Assembly (NCBI GenBank): GCA_007115705.1
Contig: QXEO01002115.1
Coordinates: 5,213,281-5,277,280, forward strand
Direction of reading: 5' to 3'
Origin: Dactylis glomerata
Lineage: Eukaryota > Streptophyta > Magnoliopsida > Poales > Poaceae
Length of the DNA: 64,000 nt
The position numbers and the translations under genes are program-made. This document shows positions 1-10,124 of the stretch, piece after piece; position 1 is the first letter of the stretch, and every line of letters starts with the position of its first letter. The notes below the pieces were generated by a model. That model saw only the letters and a list, made by a program, of their open reading frames with translations, was not told the origin of the DNA and did no database searches.

Positions 1-1955
1 TTTAGCTTTCGTTTTTCGCCTTGATTTGTGTTCAGATCTTGTTATATCTTTTTATTTGCCAAGAACACTCCATTTGTGTTCTCTGGTCCATGTTGGTTTT
101 CATCAAAAGAGTTGTTTCAAAAAAGTTCGAATAGTGTTGGAAAAGAGAAAAAGCTTTATGCAAAAAAGGAGCTTGTGTAGACTGCGGCCTAGGCTTTTGC
201 ATGTCGTGCTTGATGTCTTTTTGATAGTATGCTTAGTGGTTTTGCGGTAGCATGACTTGTCTCAAATGACTGAGATTGCTTAATGAGCCTTTGAAAAAAA
301 ATCATGCGTTGTTTCAATTATTTGGAAGCATTATTTTGGTTTTCTCCTTTGATGCTTTATATGGGTTGACTTGGCGCATGCTCACACATGATTGACTCAT
401 ACAAGGTCACCATAAGCCTCTATGATCATTTAATTTTTGACTTTTGATGCCATCTTATGATTCTTTTAATGTAGCTTTGTCGCTATACATGATTATGGCC
501 GTTATTACTCTCTTAGTTGGTCGCTCCCAGTCTTTTGCTAGCCCTCATTTTGTACTGAGTATAAGCTCTACTCGTGCATCCAACTCCTAAAAACCAAGTT
601 ATTCCAAAAGTGTCCACCATACATACCTATTAGCAATTTGCTATTCCAAAGTACATTTGACTTGCTTTTATCTATCCTTCAAATTAAACTCTTTTGGTGT
701 TATGCGAAAATTGGTCAATAAAGCTCTCACGAACCTGATGGCACACTTTACTTTTCTCGCTTTAAAATTTTGACATTGTGGCTCTCTTATGTTGAGTTGT
801 TATGCTTGCAAGTTGTAAGTTGGAAATTAGCCCAGCCATGCCGTCATGGGGCAAGCTTTCAACATTGCACTATCTTTCATTTGAGTTGATATCGTGATCT
901 TTTGTTTATGGATACTCGCGATGTGAAATAAGTTGGGAATCTTGCGGGATCATGGAGTTTGTATACGTGTTAGAGAAACGCTTGGGCCGCTAATCTAAGC
1001 CATGCATAATTCATGGTGGAAATTTACAGCATGCCCATAGTGAACATTCGACGACGCATCTCACAATAAAAAGCTATACCAATGGTAAATAAAAGAGATG
1101 CCGAGGTGTTCATTGTCTGTTTGTCCTATCATTTTGATGTGGGCTTGTTCCATGTCATCGGGCACGGAGGTACCCCGTTGGCGGTTCTCGATGATACGTG
1201 TATACTTACAATGATAAGAGCTTGCTTGGGACTCTAAGTCGAGTAGCATGAGGTTTGGGTATTCGCATTTCACGGGGCACGAGGTTTTCAACTTATGATT
1301 TGTCAAGCATATGCGGCATAATTGTATTCGCATTAACTTTAACCATTCAAGATTCCTGTGATGGGGGCAATGAGAGCTCAAAGCCGGTAAGTACCATAAT
1401 TTTTGAAGGTTTATAAAACCTGCAATCACTGCTTCCCTCCGCGAAGGGCCTTTCTTTTATTTTTATGTTGAGTCACCACCTTCTATCTTTATGCACCGTC
1501 TAAGAGAGCATAGTTGTCATTCTGAGTATAATGTGCATTGTCCCAAAGTTTTCATTGATTGATTCATGATGTTGGTTTCACTTGTTCTCAAATTACTTAT
1601 ATCTAGTCACCCTCTTAAACTTGAAGGTGTCCTATGCATTTATGTTTTGCTCTCTCATGAAGGACAAGCTAAAAAGCATTTGTATGTTTTTCCATATGAT
1701 TTGAACACACGTTTGACTTTCATTGTTTCATTTTTATGATCCGTGATTTGTGTTCTTTTTGATATTATAACATAGTTGCTAAGTTTATTCTATCAAGATT
1801 ATATCTGTCATGCCCATGTTTTAAGTTCTTTTCATCCCAGCGCACAACGCTTACATAGATGATCAAGATTGTGTAGGTGCATGTCACCTCAAAAATTATT
1901 TCTTTTGTTATCACTTACCTACTAGAGGACGAGCAGGAGTTAAGCTTGGGGATGC
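1..1955 (+). mobile_element. 3' internal non-coding part of Athila-like LTR retrotransposon X
   Basis: This stretch has no long reading frame. It matches, in reverse complement, the interior of element C (45890-47193 plus 37176-38099) and the 3' part of element A (57179-59394), so it is the long non-coding segment between pol and the 3' LTR of one Athila-like family. It ends in a polypurine tract with the core AAGCTTGGGG (about 1942-1951) directly before the LTR. Conserved blocks at 571-618 and 1431-1474 are listed separately. The 5' part of the element lies outside the window. The homology and the polypurine tract are seen directly; the Athila assignment comes from the related elements that carry coding sequence. 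Confidence 0.85.
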
Positions 1956-2221
1956 TGATACATCTCTAACGTATCTATAATTTTTGAAGCTCCATGCTTG
2001 TTTTTACACCATTTGCTTAGTGTTTCGTTACACTTCATGGCATTTTTATGCATTTTCCGAAACTAACCTATTAACGAGATGCCACAGTGCCAGTTCCCTG
2101 TTTTCTGCTATTTTTGTGTTTCAGAAAAGTTACATAGGAAATATTCTCGGAATTGGACGAAACAAAAGCCGAACATCCAGAAATTTACTGAAGCTTCCAG
2201 AGAACCGAAGAGGAGACGGAA

Positions 2222-2290
2222 AGGAGCCACAGGGCGGCCACACCACCAGGGGGCACGGCCTGCCCCTGGCCCACGCCTACCTATGGTGAG
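2222..2290 (+). promoter_or_regulatory. GC-rich U3 dyad of the X LTR
   Basis: An imperfect inverted repeat (CACACCACCAGGGGGCACGG, then a CCTGCCCCTGGCCCACGCC half) lies about 40 bp upstream of the TATA box. The same architecture occurs in the LTRs of Y, C, H and A, and inside Y and H. Its position in U3 suggests a promoter or enhancer element, but this is inference. Confidence 0.6.
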
Positions 2291-2325
2291 GGCCACCTGG
2301 TCCACTTCTGACGCTGCCCCTTCGC

Positions 2326-2333
2326 CTATAAAG
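2326..2333 (+). promoter_or_regulatory. TATA box of the X LTR
   Basis: CTATAAAG sits in the context TTCGCCTATAAAGACCCCCC, with the GC-rich U3 dyad upstream and AAAAACCTAA about 20 bp downstream. The related LTR of C has the same context in reverse at about 36780-36815 and the LTR of A a diverged version at about 56783-56818. This is the likely U3/R boundary promoter of the element. Confidence 0.7.
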
Positions 2334-3601
2334 ACCCCCCGACGGGAAAAACCTAAAGACCAGATCACTTTTCCAGAATACATCGCGATCCACCGCCGCC
2401 ATCGACCCGAGATCGAGACGGTCTAGAAGCTCTTCCCGGCACCCTGTCGGAGAGGGGAATCACCATCAGAGGTCTTCTACATCGCCATGCTTGCCTCCGG
2501 CATGATGAGTGACTAGTCTACCTTGGACTATGGGTCCATAGCAGTAGCTAGTTGGTTGTCTTCTCCACCATGTGCTTCATGTTTAGATCTCGTGAGCTGC
2601 CTTACATGATCGAGATCACCGTTATGTAATTCTACATGTTGTGTTTGTTGGGGTCCGATGAATATTGGTGTTATGATTGAGTTGATGTGCTAAATATTAT
2701 CTTATGTTATCTCTATGTTGTTTATGATCTTGCATGCTCTCCGTTGTTAGTAGCTATCTTGGCCGAGTAGATACTAGTGACTCCAAGAGGGGGTATTTAT
2801 GCTCGATAGTTGGGTTTATGCCTCTATTTAATCTGGGGGAGTGACAGAAACCTCTAAGGTTATAGATGTGCTGTTGCCACTAGGGAGAAAACAACATTCA
2901 TATGCTCAAGGGCATATGCTTTGTTTACATTACACACTTTGCTTAATGCAGTTATCTGTTGTTCGCAACTTAATACTTGTGGAGTTCTCGGATTGATTCG
3001 CCACAAGTGGATTATTAGTCATAGATGCAGTTGGATAACGGTCTATGTATCTTGTTGTAATGCCCAGAGTAAATCTCATAGTGATTCTCTCAACATATGC
3101 ACGTTGTCTTTATTCTATCAATTGCCCAACTGTAATTTGTTTACCCAGCATGTGTTATTTTATCTTATGGAGAGACACCACTAGTGAACTGTGGACCCCG
3201 GTCCTATTTCCATTATATTGCTATCACATGTTTACTTTACTCGTACTGTTTACTTTACTCGCATACTACTATTGCTTTCCACTCGACACGCTCATACCCT
3301 TTGTTTCAAGCAAACCGGTGAGATTGACAACCTCATCGTAAGTTGGGAACAAAGTATTTGGTTGTGTTGTGTGCAGGTTCCACGTTGCTATTAGTTGAAG
3401 ACGCGCTATCAAGTTATCGTTAACGGCGCCCTTGTTGGAGTGTCACTAGGCTAGCAGGCATCACCTTCAAACGTTTGGCTTTTTCCTGGACTGACAAACC
3501 TTGGTTTCTTACTGAGGGAAAATTTGCTACTGTGCTCATCATACCTTCCTCTTGGGGTTCCCAACTAGACGGTGAAATTACATCAACACCGTGCCGCATC
3601 A

Positions 3602-4284
3602 CTTCTGCTTATCATCCCCAAACTAGTGGGCAAGTAGAGCTATCGAATAGAGAGATCAAGTCTATCTTGCAGAAGACTGTTAATAGATCTAGGAAAAATT
3701 GGGCTAGCAAGTTGAACGATGCTTTATGGGCTTATAGAACTGCTTATAAGAACCCCATGGGCATGTCTCCTTACAAAATGGTTTACGGAAAAGCGTGTCA
3801 CTTGCCCTTAGAATTAGAACACAAAGCTTTTTGGCCAGTGAAAGAGCTTAATAGGGATTTTAAACTTGACGGTAAGAAAAGGTTGCTTGATTTGAGTTCC
3901 TTAGAGGAGTGGAGAAATGAAGCTTATGAGAATGCCAGACTTTTTAAAGAGAAAGTCAAGCAATGGCTTGATAGGAGAATTCTTAAGAGAGAATTTCATG
4001 TTGGTGAGAAAGTTCTATTGTATAGGTCTCGTCTCAGATTTTTTGCAGGAAAATTACTCTCGAAATGGGAAGGACCCTTTATTATTGAAGAGGTGTATCG
4101 TTCAGGTGCGATAAAGATTTCTTTGCTTAAAGATAACACTACGCAAGTGGTGAATGGGCAAAGTCTCAAGAATTATATTTCTGGAGATTCTTATAAGGAA
4201 GATGTCAATGTTATTCAAATGGTGACTCTGGAAGAATTCATCAAAGAACATATGCAGGGAACTGCAGAGTCCGTTTTTGAATAG
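3602..4284 (+). pseudogene. integrase C-terminal half of element Y (Athila-like pol)
   Basis: The frame encodes the second half of a Ty3/Gypsy integrase. It enters at SAYHPQTSGQVELSNREIK, which holds the last catalytic Glu of the D,D-35-E triad, and continues through the C-terminal domain with ...HVGEKVLLYRSRLRFFAGKL... It ends at a normal stop at 4284. The protein is nearly the same as the intact integrase of H (51273-52724). The N-terminal zinc-binding part and the first two catalytic Asp residues are missing because X is inserted at this point; they should lie left of the window. An open frame runs back into the X LTR to 3475, but that part is LTR sequence and not integrase. Confidence 0.9.
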
Positions 4285-4397
4285 GTAACAGTTCTAGTCA
4301 GAAAAGATTCGCGTTAAACTTTTATGTTGATACTTTTGTTATTTTTATTAAATATGAAAAATCACGAGATGAAAACGAGTTGGAAACGGAGCCCGGA

Positions 4398-4530
4398 GGC
4401 TCCACACCACCTGGTGGCACGGGCCCCCTGCTGGCCGCGCCACCCTGTGGTGAGTTCACCTCGGAGCTCGTTTCCGTCTCGGTTTTCTCCTATGCCTTCA
4501 TTACGATGTTTAATTTTCGCCTATATAACC
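4398..4530 (+). promoter_or_regulatory. internal U3-like promoter upstream of the 3' ORF of Y
   Basis: The block holds the dyad CACACCACCTGGTGGCACGG at about 4400-4420, a second half GGCCGCGCCACCCTGTGGTG at about 4433-4452, and a TATA box CTATATAA at 4521-4528 in the context TTTCGCCTATATAACCCCCC. This closely resembles the X LTR promoter (TTCGCCTATAAAGACCCCCC) and the U3 of Y's own LTR (6945-7003). H has the matching block at about 51010-51160 on the minus strand. It lies about 95 bp before the start of the small 3' ORF. I infer a subgenomic promoter for that ORF. Confidence 0.6.
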
Positions 4531-4623
4531 CCCCGGATTGCCCGAGGTCTGTATATCGTGTTCTCGTCATGTTTTTGTTTCGATCTATTTCTGTCAGGAG
4601 TTGTTCTTAATTTTAGATGCATC

Positions 4624-4983
4624 ATGGCCTCCGCAAACAACGACAAGGGGAAGAAGCCTTTGGAAGAGGATCACCAAGACCACAAGCTGAAGGAAGGACA
4701 GATGGCTGGAGGATCATGGGCAAGAGAACCTACCTTTGTAGGAGCAATTAATGTTGGACGTGCTTTTTCTCATAATATGCATGGACCAATACCATCAATT
4801 CCGGATCTAAGCTCCTTCCCTACAGAAGAGGAAGCTCTTCGAGTCGCCGATGATTTTTGCGATAAATATCGAGTTCTGAAGAGGGAGGTGGAGATACTCC
4901 AAGAAGAGAACAGCAGGCTTCGCAGGATGCTGGAGATCTTCCTCACCCCAGTCATGATCACACCACCACCACTGAAGGAGTAA
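4624..4983 (+). CDS. small post-integrase ORF of element Y, function unknown
   Basis: This 119-residue ORF starts MASANNDKGKK and ends TPPPLKE. The first part is charged and probably disordered. The C-terminal third (LKREVEILQEENSRLRRMLE) has a heptad pattern typical of a coiled coil. The start is chosen because H has a counterpart at the same place that starts MASSSDDKEK and ends PPPPPKE, while the upstream extension of the open frame falls in promoter sequence. It follows the integrase by about 340 bp and has its own U3-like promoter. This is the position of the env-like gene in Athila elements, but I see no signal peptide or membrane segment, so I do not call it an envelope protein. Confidence 0.55.
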   Translation: MASANNDKGKKPLEEDHQDHKLKEGQMAGGSWAREPTFVGAINVGRAFSHNMHGPIPSIPDLSSFPTEEEALRVADDFCDKYRVLKREVEILQEENSRLRRMLEIFLTPVMITPPPLKE

Positions 4984-5960
4984 TTCGTCATTAGTATTGT
5001 TATCCCCTTGGCTTGTTCCAAGCTTGGGGGAGTGCCGCGGTATCACATCATTACCCTTTTATCCATTTACTTTTCAAGTAGAGTCATATCATGAATAGAG
5101 AAGTTATCTTATAGAATAGTTTGCAGTGTGGAAGTATCCTCCTTTAGTTGGTTATCTATGTATCCCTTGATGTGAGTTGCGGTTATGAAATATTAATGAA
5201 AAGTCTTATCATTTACTTTCCGCACACTTTATTTTAGTTGGCAATGTTTTCTTATATGATTAGTCTTGTTGATTAGTATTGGTATCACTTTGGGAGCATG
5301 AGTAAATCTAGTAGGTTTTGGCAAACTTAGGAATGGTCAGTAGCAACAATACCTTGAGGCTTGAGTAGAAAAGAGGGAAATACTAGTAGATACATCATTT
5401 CAGCTTTCATTTATGACTGGCTCATAAGCATTAGTATTCTCAAGCTAAAATCGTTTGTACTTTCAAGGAAATTTGCATGATTGCTTTTATTCACATATAT
5501 GTTTGTTTGTTTCATGCAACTCTTATGCTTGCTACCCAGCCTTGCTAGCCAAAAACCTGTACGGAGAGGGAATACTTCTCGTGCATCCAATCCCCAAAAA
5601 CCACGTTACTTCCAAAGAGTCCACTATAAATTCCTACGCATGGTATTTCAAGCCATTCCAAGTAAATTTTCATGTGCTACCTTTCAAAAACCTTCAACTA
5701 CTTCTCATTTTGTGCCACTGTTTTTAGCTCATGAGGACGTAGTGGTTGGGTTTGTTATCTTCCATACTAAATTGAGTACCCCTCGACTTGCATGCTTCAT
5801 ATGCTCGTCACTAATTTTGTAAGGGAACTGGTCTGACCATTGTAATCTAAAAAAAGAGAAAAAGAAAAAGGCACTCCTCCATGGTATGTCAAAGTTGGTG
5901 GGCACCCGATGGAATCGGTTAGCCATGGTTTGAGAAAGGAAAAGTGGGGAGGAGTGCCAA

Positions 5961-5970
5961 GCTATAAAAG
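5961..5970 (+). promoter_or_regulatory. conserved internal TATA-like box in element Y
   Basis: GCTATAAAAG follows the GGAGGAGTGCC arm of a short inverted repeat. The same sequence, with flanks, occurs in H at 49406-49420 on the minus strand. It precedes a conserved 11-codon ORF by about 55 bp. A role as internal promoter is inferred from conservation and spacing only. Confidence 0.45.
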
Positions 5971-6023
5971 AGCACAATTGTGCCAATTAATCAACATCTC
6001 AGAACCGCTCTCACTTGTTTAGT

Positions 6024-6059
6024 ATGGAAGATGGCAAGAACTCCATTGCTAGTCGTTGA
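6024..6059 (+). CDS. conserved 11-codon micro-ORF of element Y
   Basis: The ORF reads MEDGKNSIASR and then a stop. H has MEDIKNSVASR at the matching site (49319-49354, minus strand). The surrounding 80-100 bp are also conserved, so the peptide conservation may only reflect nucleotide similarity. It lies downstream of the TATAAAAG box and upstream of the conserved CTTCCCTCTGCGAAGGGCC block. Possible roles are a leader ORF or the remnant of a lost gene. Translation is unproven. Confidence 0.3.
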   Translation: MEDGKNSIASR

Positions 6060-6133
6060 CAAAGACAACCACCTCTCAAAACAACTTTTACCTCTGTTTT
6101 ATAAATGAAAAGCTCTAGCACATGTTTAATCCC

Positions 6134-6178
6134 TGCTTCCCTCTGCGAAGGGCCTATCTTTTATTTTATGTTGAGTCA
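6134..6178 (+). other. conserved non-coding block (CTTCCCTCTGCGAAGGGCC) in Y
   Basis: TGCTTCCCTCTGCGAAGGGC, then CTATCTTTTATTTTATGTTG and AGTCA, is nearly identical in X (1431-1474), C (37657-37705), H (49198-49245) and A (57658-57705), although these belong to two LTR families. CCCTCTGCGAAGGG can form a short hairpin. The function is unknown. Confidence 0.6.
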
Positions 6179-6662
6179 ACCTATTCCCCTCTATCTCAAG
6201 CAAGCATTTGAGTTGTTATGTTTCATTCATCCATATGTTGATTTGTTCGATCATATTTACTATCTTCCTTTGTTTAGTACGATGCTTTTATCTGGAAGAA
6301 TATATCTTTGAAAGCTTCCTATGATTTTAAAGAGATTGTTATGGTTGAGCATGTGACTTTTGCTATATTAGCTCTGTTATAAAAGGCTCTGTTCAAAAAA
6401 AAATAAGTGTAGTCTGTTCATTGTTCTCTTACCAAGAACAAAGGTTTGCCATAACCAATCATGATTTACCTTGTGCATCTTTATTGTGATTCCCTTTCCT
6501 TATTGCAAGTCCAATTATATGAAGGGAAGTTGCTTTCTATTATGACTTGTGCTTTGGTAAGTGTGATGCTTCTTGCCCGTATTTTGTTTATCGACACTTC
6601 ACTCCATAAACCTGTGGTCATGTTTACCGAGTTCAGTTTTTGCTTGGGGACAAGCGAGGTCT

Positions 6663-6676
6663 AAGCTTGGGGGGGT
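6663..6676 (+). promoter_or_regulatory. polypurine tract of element Y
   Basis: AAGCTTGGGGGGG directly precedes the LTR start TGATACGTCC. This is the standard plus-strand primer site of an LTR retrotransposon. H has the same tract on the minus strand at 48704-48717. Confidence 0.8.
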
Positions 6677-7560
6677 TGATACGTCCATTTTGCATCACTA
6701 TTTTATATCATAATTTACTATTATTCATTGATATATTTTATATTTAGAGATGATACTTATGTTGTTTCCTCTATTTTCGCATGTTTGATGATTATTGGAG
6801 AACTTGTTGTCGGAGTCATGATTCTGCTGGAAAAAGAACCGTCAAGACACCATATTTCTGAAGATCAGTAATTCCAGGAAATTATCCAGAAAATCATATT
6901 TTACCAAATGATGAAAGTAGCCAAAAGGAGATAGCATCTAGGCGCCCACACCACCTAGTGGCACGGGCCAGGCCCTGGCCACGCCACCCTGTGGTGTGGC
7001 CACCCTAGCCCACGTCTGCCATCGTCCCCTCATGTATATGATCGTCCCCCAAAAACCTAAGACAGAGGGAGGGATCAAAGATAGACTTCACCGCCTCTGC
7101 AGGGCGGAAAACACCGAGAGAGAAAAGCTCTCCAGCAGGCAGAAATCTGCCGGGAAAATTCCTTTCCGGAGAGGGGAGATCGTCGCCATCGTCATCGCCA
7201 TCGAGCTAGACTTCATCGGGATCATCATCTCCATCACCATCATCACCAGCACCTTCATCATCACCATCACCACGCCATCCCGCTGTAACATCTTGGGTTG
7301 AATCTTGTCCAATTCTTAGGGGAAACTTTCCCGGTGTTGATTACTCTTGTAGTTGATGCTATTGAGTGGAACCGTTGAATTAAGGTTTATGTTCAGATTG
7401 TTATTTACCATTATTTCACCTCTGTTCATGATCCATATGGTGTCTTGTGAGTAGTTCGTTTAATTCTTGAGGACATGAGAGAAGTCGAGATGTTAGTAGT
7501 GAAACTATGTTGAGTACTATTTAATGGTTTGATATTTATATGTTGTGGTGCTATTCTACT
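6677..7560 (+). repeat. 3' LTR of element Y, first part
   Basis: The LTR starts TGATACGTCCATTTTGCATC. It runs to ...GCTATTCTACT, where the CACTA transposon begins. It carries the U3 dyad (about 6945-7003) and a weak TATA candidate near 7030. The uninterrupted homologue in H (47194-48703, minus) shows that the parts on either side of the CACTA element join without loss. The two parts add up to 1,508 bp against 1,510 bp in H. Confidence 0.9.
7558..7560. other. CACTA target site duplication (ACT), left copy
   Basis: ACT before CACTACAAG is matched by ACT at 19249-19251 after CTTGTAGTG. The LTR of H has a single copy at this point (about 47811-47822, in reverse). Three bases is the usual duplication for CACTA elements. 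Confidence 0.85.
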
Positions 7561-8045
7561 CACTACAAGAATTCCTATCTATTGCAACAAAATTTATTGC
7601 TACAACCACATTTCGTTGCAACAAAACACAATATTACCACCAATTTCCTGTTTGTGGTAATAGGCTCCACGTATTGCCACAAATTAGTTTGGATGCGATA
7701 AGCCCAAATTTTGTTGCAATAGGGGCCACATATTACAACGAACTACACGGGTGTTGTAATATACTAGCACTATTGCGACGGTTAAGTTTCGTTGCGGCAA
7801 TAAGCCATCTTGTTGCAATAGAGGCTTGATATTACAACAAAGCAAAGCATCGAGGTAATATCCGCGAACATATTGCAACTTTTTTTTTGTCGCCTTACCT
7901 ACAAATATCGTTGCAAAACGTGGTTTCGTATTGCAACAAAGCCCGTAGTGGTTGCAATAGTAAAAAATTATTGCTCAGATTTCACTCTGTTGCAATAGGT
8001 ATTACATATTGCAACAAATTATGTACCCATAGTAATATGTACATG
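7561..8045. repeat. left subterminal repeat region of the CACTA element
   Basis: The segment has many copies of short motifs such as TATTGCAACAAA and TTGTTGCAATAG in both orientations. The right end (18300-19248) has the same type. In CACTA elements such motifs bind the element's own regulator or transposase. No coding sequence is seen. Confidence 0.75.
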
Positions 8046-8164
8046 GGCCGAATAGACTAATAATACATGGGCTACCATTATAAACGATTCAGCCATATTA
8101 ACGGTTATGTGCGACAGCCGGTATGTATTACGTACGTAATATACTAATATGTATATAAGTAATG

Positions 8165-8760
8165 TTCAAAAGAACCATTCTCTCAAACTGTTCAGCCAAA
8201 TGGGACGAAACTTTCCAAGACTATTTATGTACATGTACTTGAATTACTGAAATTATTTCAATTTTTTGGAAACTTTGAATTTTCAGTTGAAATTTATTAT
8301 AAGTGAGTATTCAAATAAACCGTTCTCTCAAACTACTCATCAAAACGGAATGAAACTTTCCATATTGCTTACATACATGTATTTGAATTATTGGAATTTT
8401 TCAAAGATTTCTAGAAAAATGAATTTTTTGTCAAAATTTGGAAGTATACATTCAAATCGTCCGTTCTCTCAAATGACTCATTTAAAATGAATGAAAGTTT
8501 CCTAGATTGCTTACATACATGTACTTGAATTATTGGAATTATTTCAATTTTTGCTAGAAACTTTAATTTTGTGGGTCAAAATTTGTAAGTGAAAATTCAA
8601 ATCGACCGTTCTTTCAAACAACTCATCAAAATGGAATGAAACTTTCCCAGATAAAGCAAATACATGTACTTGAATTACTAGAATTATTTCATTTTTTGAA
8701 AACTTTAAATTTTTTGTCAAAATTCATAAGTGAGTATTCAAATAAACAACCAGATATAAG
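8165..8760. repeat. tandem repeat, about 143 bp period, four units plus a partial
   Basis: Units start with TTCAAA..ACCGTTCTCTCAAA at 8165, 8310, 8451, 8596 and 8737, so the spacing alternates 145, 141, 145, 141. Each unit has GAAACTTTCC and ACATACATGTACTTGAATTA. The units have diverged noticeably from each other. The region lies inside the CACTA element next to the left subterminal zone. Confidence 0.8.
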
Positions 8761-10124
8761 GATTGGACATTGATGGATAACAGTGTGTATTAAGTACTAT
8801 TGGTCAATATCCAAGCTCACACCCTGGCAGATCTTCCTAGATCAATACGACTTCTCGAAGCATAAAAATCTAGGCAAAGCTACATAGCTAAATAAATGGG
8901 CTAAGTAACCAAGTGACAAAATAAAGGCATTTCGCTTCTATAAAAGCTTAACAAAATTGATCATCTCAAAATAGGAACCACAGGCGAAAGATGGCGTCAA
9001 AAATTTAATAGTTCCATAATACAACACAATTTCCATAGCTATATAGGCACACACTGGAAATACAGGACATAGGATTCGATATAGTTGACCAACTTGCAAA
9101 GTTCTATTTCTTGTCACCAGCATGAAGTTGTAAAGTTCTATTTCTTCTTGTCACCAGCACTGCCAACAACAGACCTACATATCAAGAGAAAACATTTAAC
9201 TCGCATGTATACCAAACTATTACAGCAAAAAGAGAATGACAACTCTATTTTTTCCTGAATGTACAAGACATGACCTTGGTTAGGAAAAAGAAGCTAAGGA
9301 AGAACAGGCAATAGAATCATGATTATGGTGAAGATTGCATTGTTATATGCAACAACAACACTATCATCTTCCAGGTGGAAACTGTTGTCTCTACAACCTA
9401 GTAGAGAACTTGACGTGGAGAGTTGGAGACAAGCCAAGCGACATCTAAAAATAAAAGCTGCTAAAAGCACGGTTAAAAAAGAATATGCATAGGCATGCCC
9501 ATAAACAATGCTAGGCAATAGGCAACAACAAAACGCCTATCACCTAATCATTATAAGAATGCTCTTAACTGTGTCTCCACATGCGCTTTGATAGGCACTA
9601 GGCAGAGATACAATAAGGATTTTACACCTTTTTGAACCCTGGCTGGAAGCGAAGATAGCATTTCTTAATATTTTGTCTTAATTTCACTTATAAACCAAGC
9701 AAATTCATTATCCTCCTAATGCTAGAGGTTGCACTATACACTAATGCTCTCAGTCTCAGTAACTAAGTAGTCTAGAACAAAAGGAGAACAGAATTATAGG
9801 ACAACACACTAAAACAATGCTTATAATATAAACTGCTATAGTAAGGTTAGTGGTTACACACCTCATCTTCCTGAGGACACAAGACTAAGTAAGGAGATAA
9901 CAGTCTTTACTAAGGATAGAACAGTGACTATCCACTTCTTGCAAAAGTTATTGTCAAGCACTTCAAACAACAGAAATCAACAAAGATGACAGGCACGTGA
10001 GGTACTACAGAAATAAGATATGACCAGCAAAATGCAACTTAGCAACATTCATCAATATGCAACATGTGAGGTACTACAGAAATATGATATGAGCAACAAT
10101 ATGCAACTTACCAAAAGAGCAAAA
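8761..10124. other. internal CACTA sequence without recognised feature
   Basis: AT-rich sequence between the tandem array and the left arm of the inverted repeat. I see only short frames with many stops, no recognised protein motif and no repeats above background. Confidence 0.4.

Larger units (their letters stand above)
1956..3601 (+). repeat. 3' LTR of element X
   Basis: The LTR begins TGATACATCTCTAACGTATC right after the polypurine tract and ends ...CCGCATCA at 3601, giving TG...CA ends and 1,646 bp. It aligns over most of its length with the minus-strand LTRs of C (35584-37175) and A (55583-57178). The integrase frame of Y resumes right after its end, so X is inserted in Y. The five bases CTTCT at 3602-3606 are the expected right target-site copy. 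The undisturbed integrase in H has the same CTTCT at the matching codons, which supports this junction. The left partner is outside the window. Confidence 0.85.
4984..6676 (+). mobile_element. 3' non-coding part of element Y
   Basis: No long reading frame is present. The segment is homologous to the minus-strand segment 48704-50400 of H. It opens with a polypurine-like AAGCTTGGGGGAGTGCC (about 5020-5036), although the true polypurine tract is 1.6 kb downstream. It also holds the conserved GTGCATCCAA block near 5570-5625, an inverted pair GGCACTCCTCC/GGAGGAGTGCC (about 5869-5958), a TATA-like box, a micro-ORF and the conserved CTTCCCTCTGCGAAGGGCC block. Confidence 0.85.

Noticed and set aside
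3475..3601. N-terminal extension of the integrase frame of Y into the X LTR
   Set aside because: The open frame is fortuitous: the sequence is the conserved LTR end also seen in C and A, and the integrase of H has different residues upstream of the joint.
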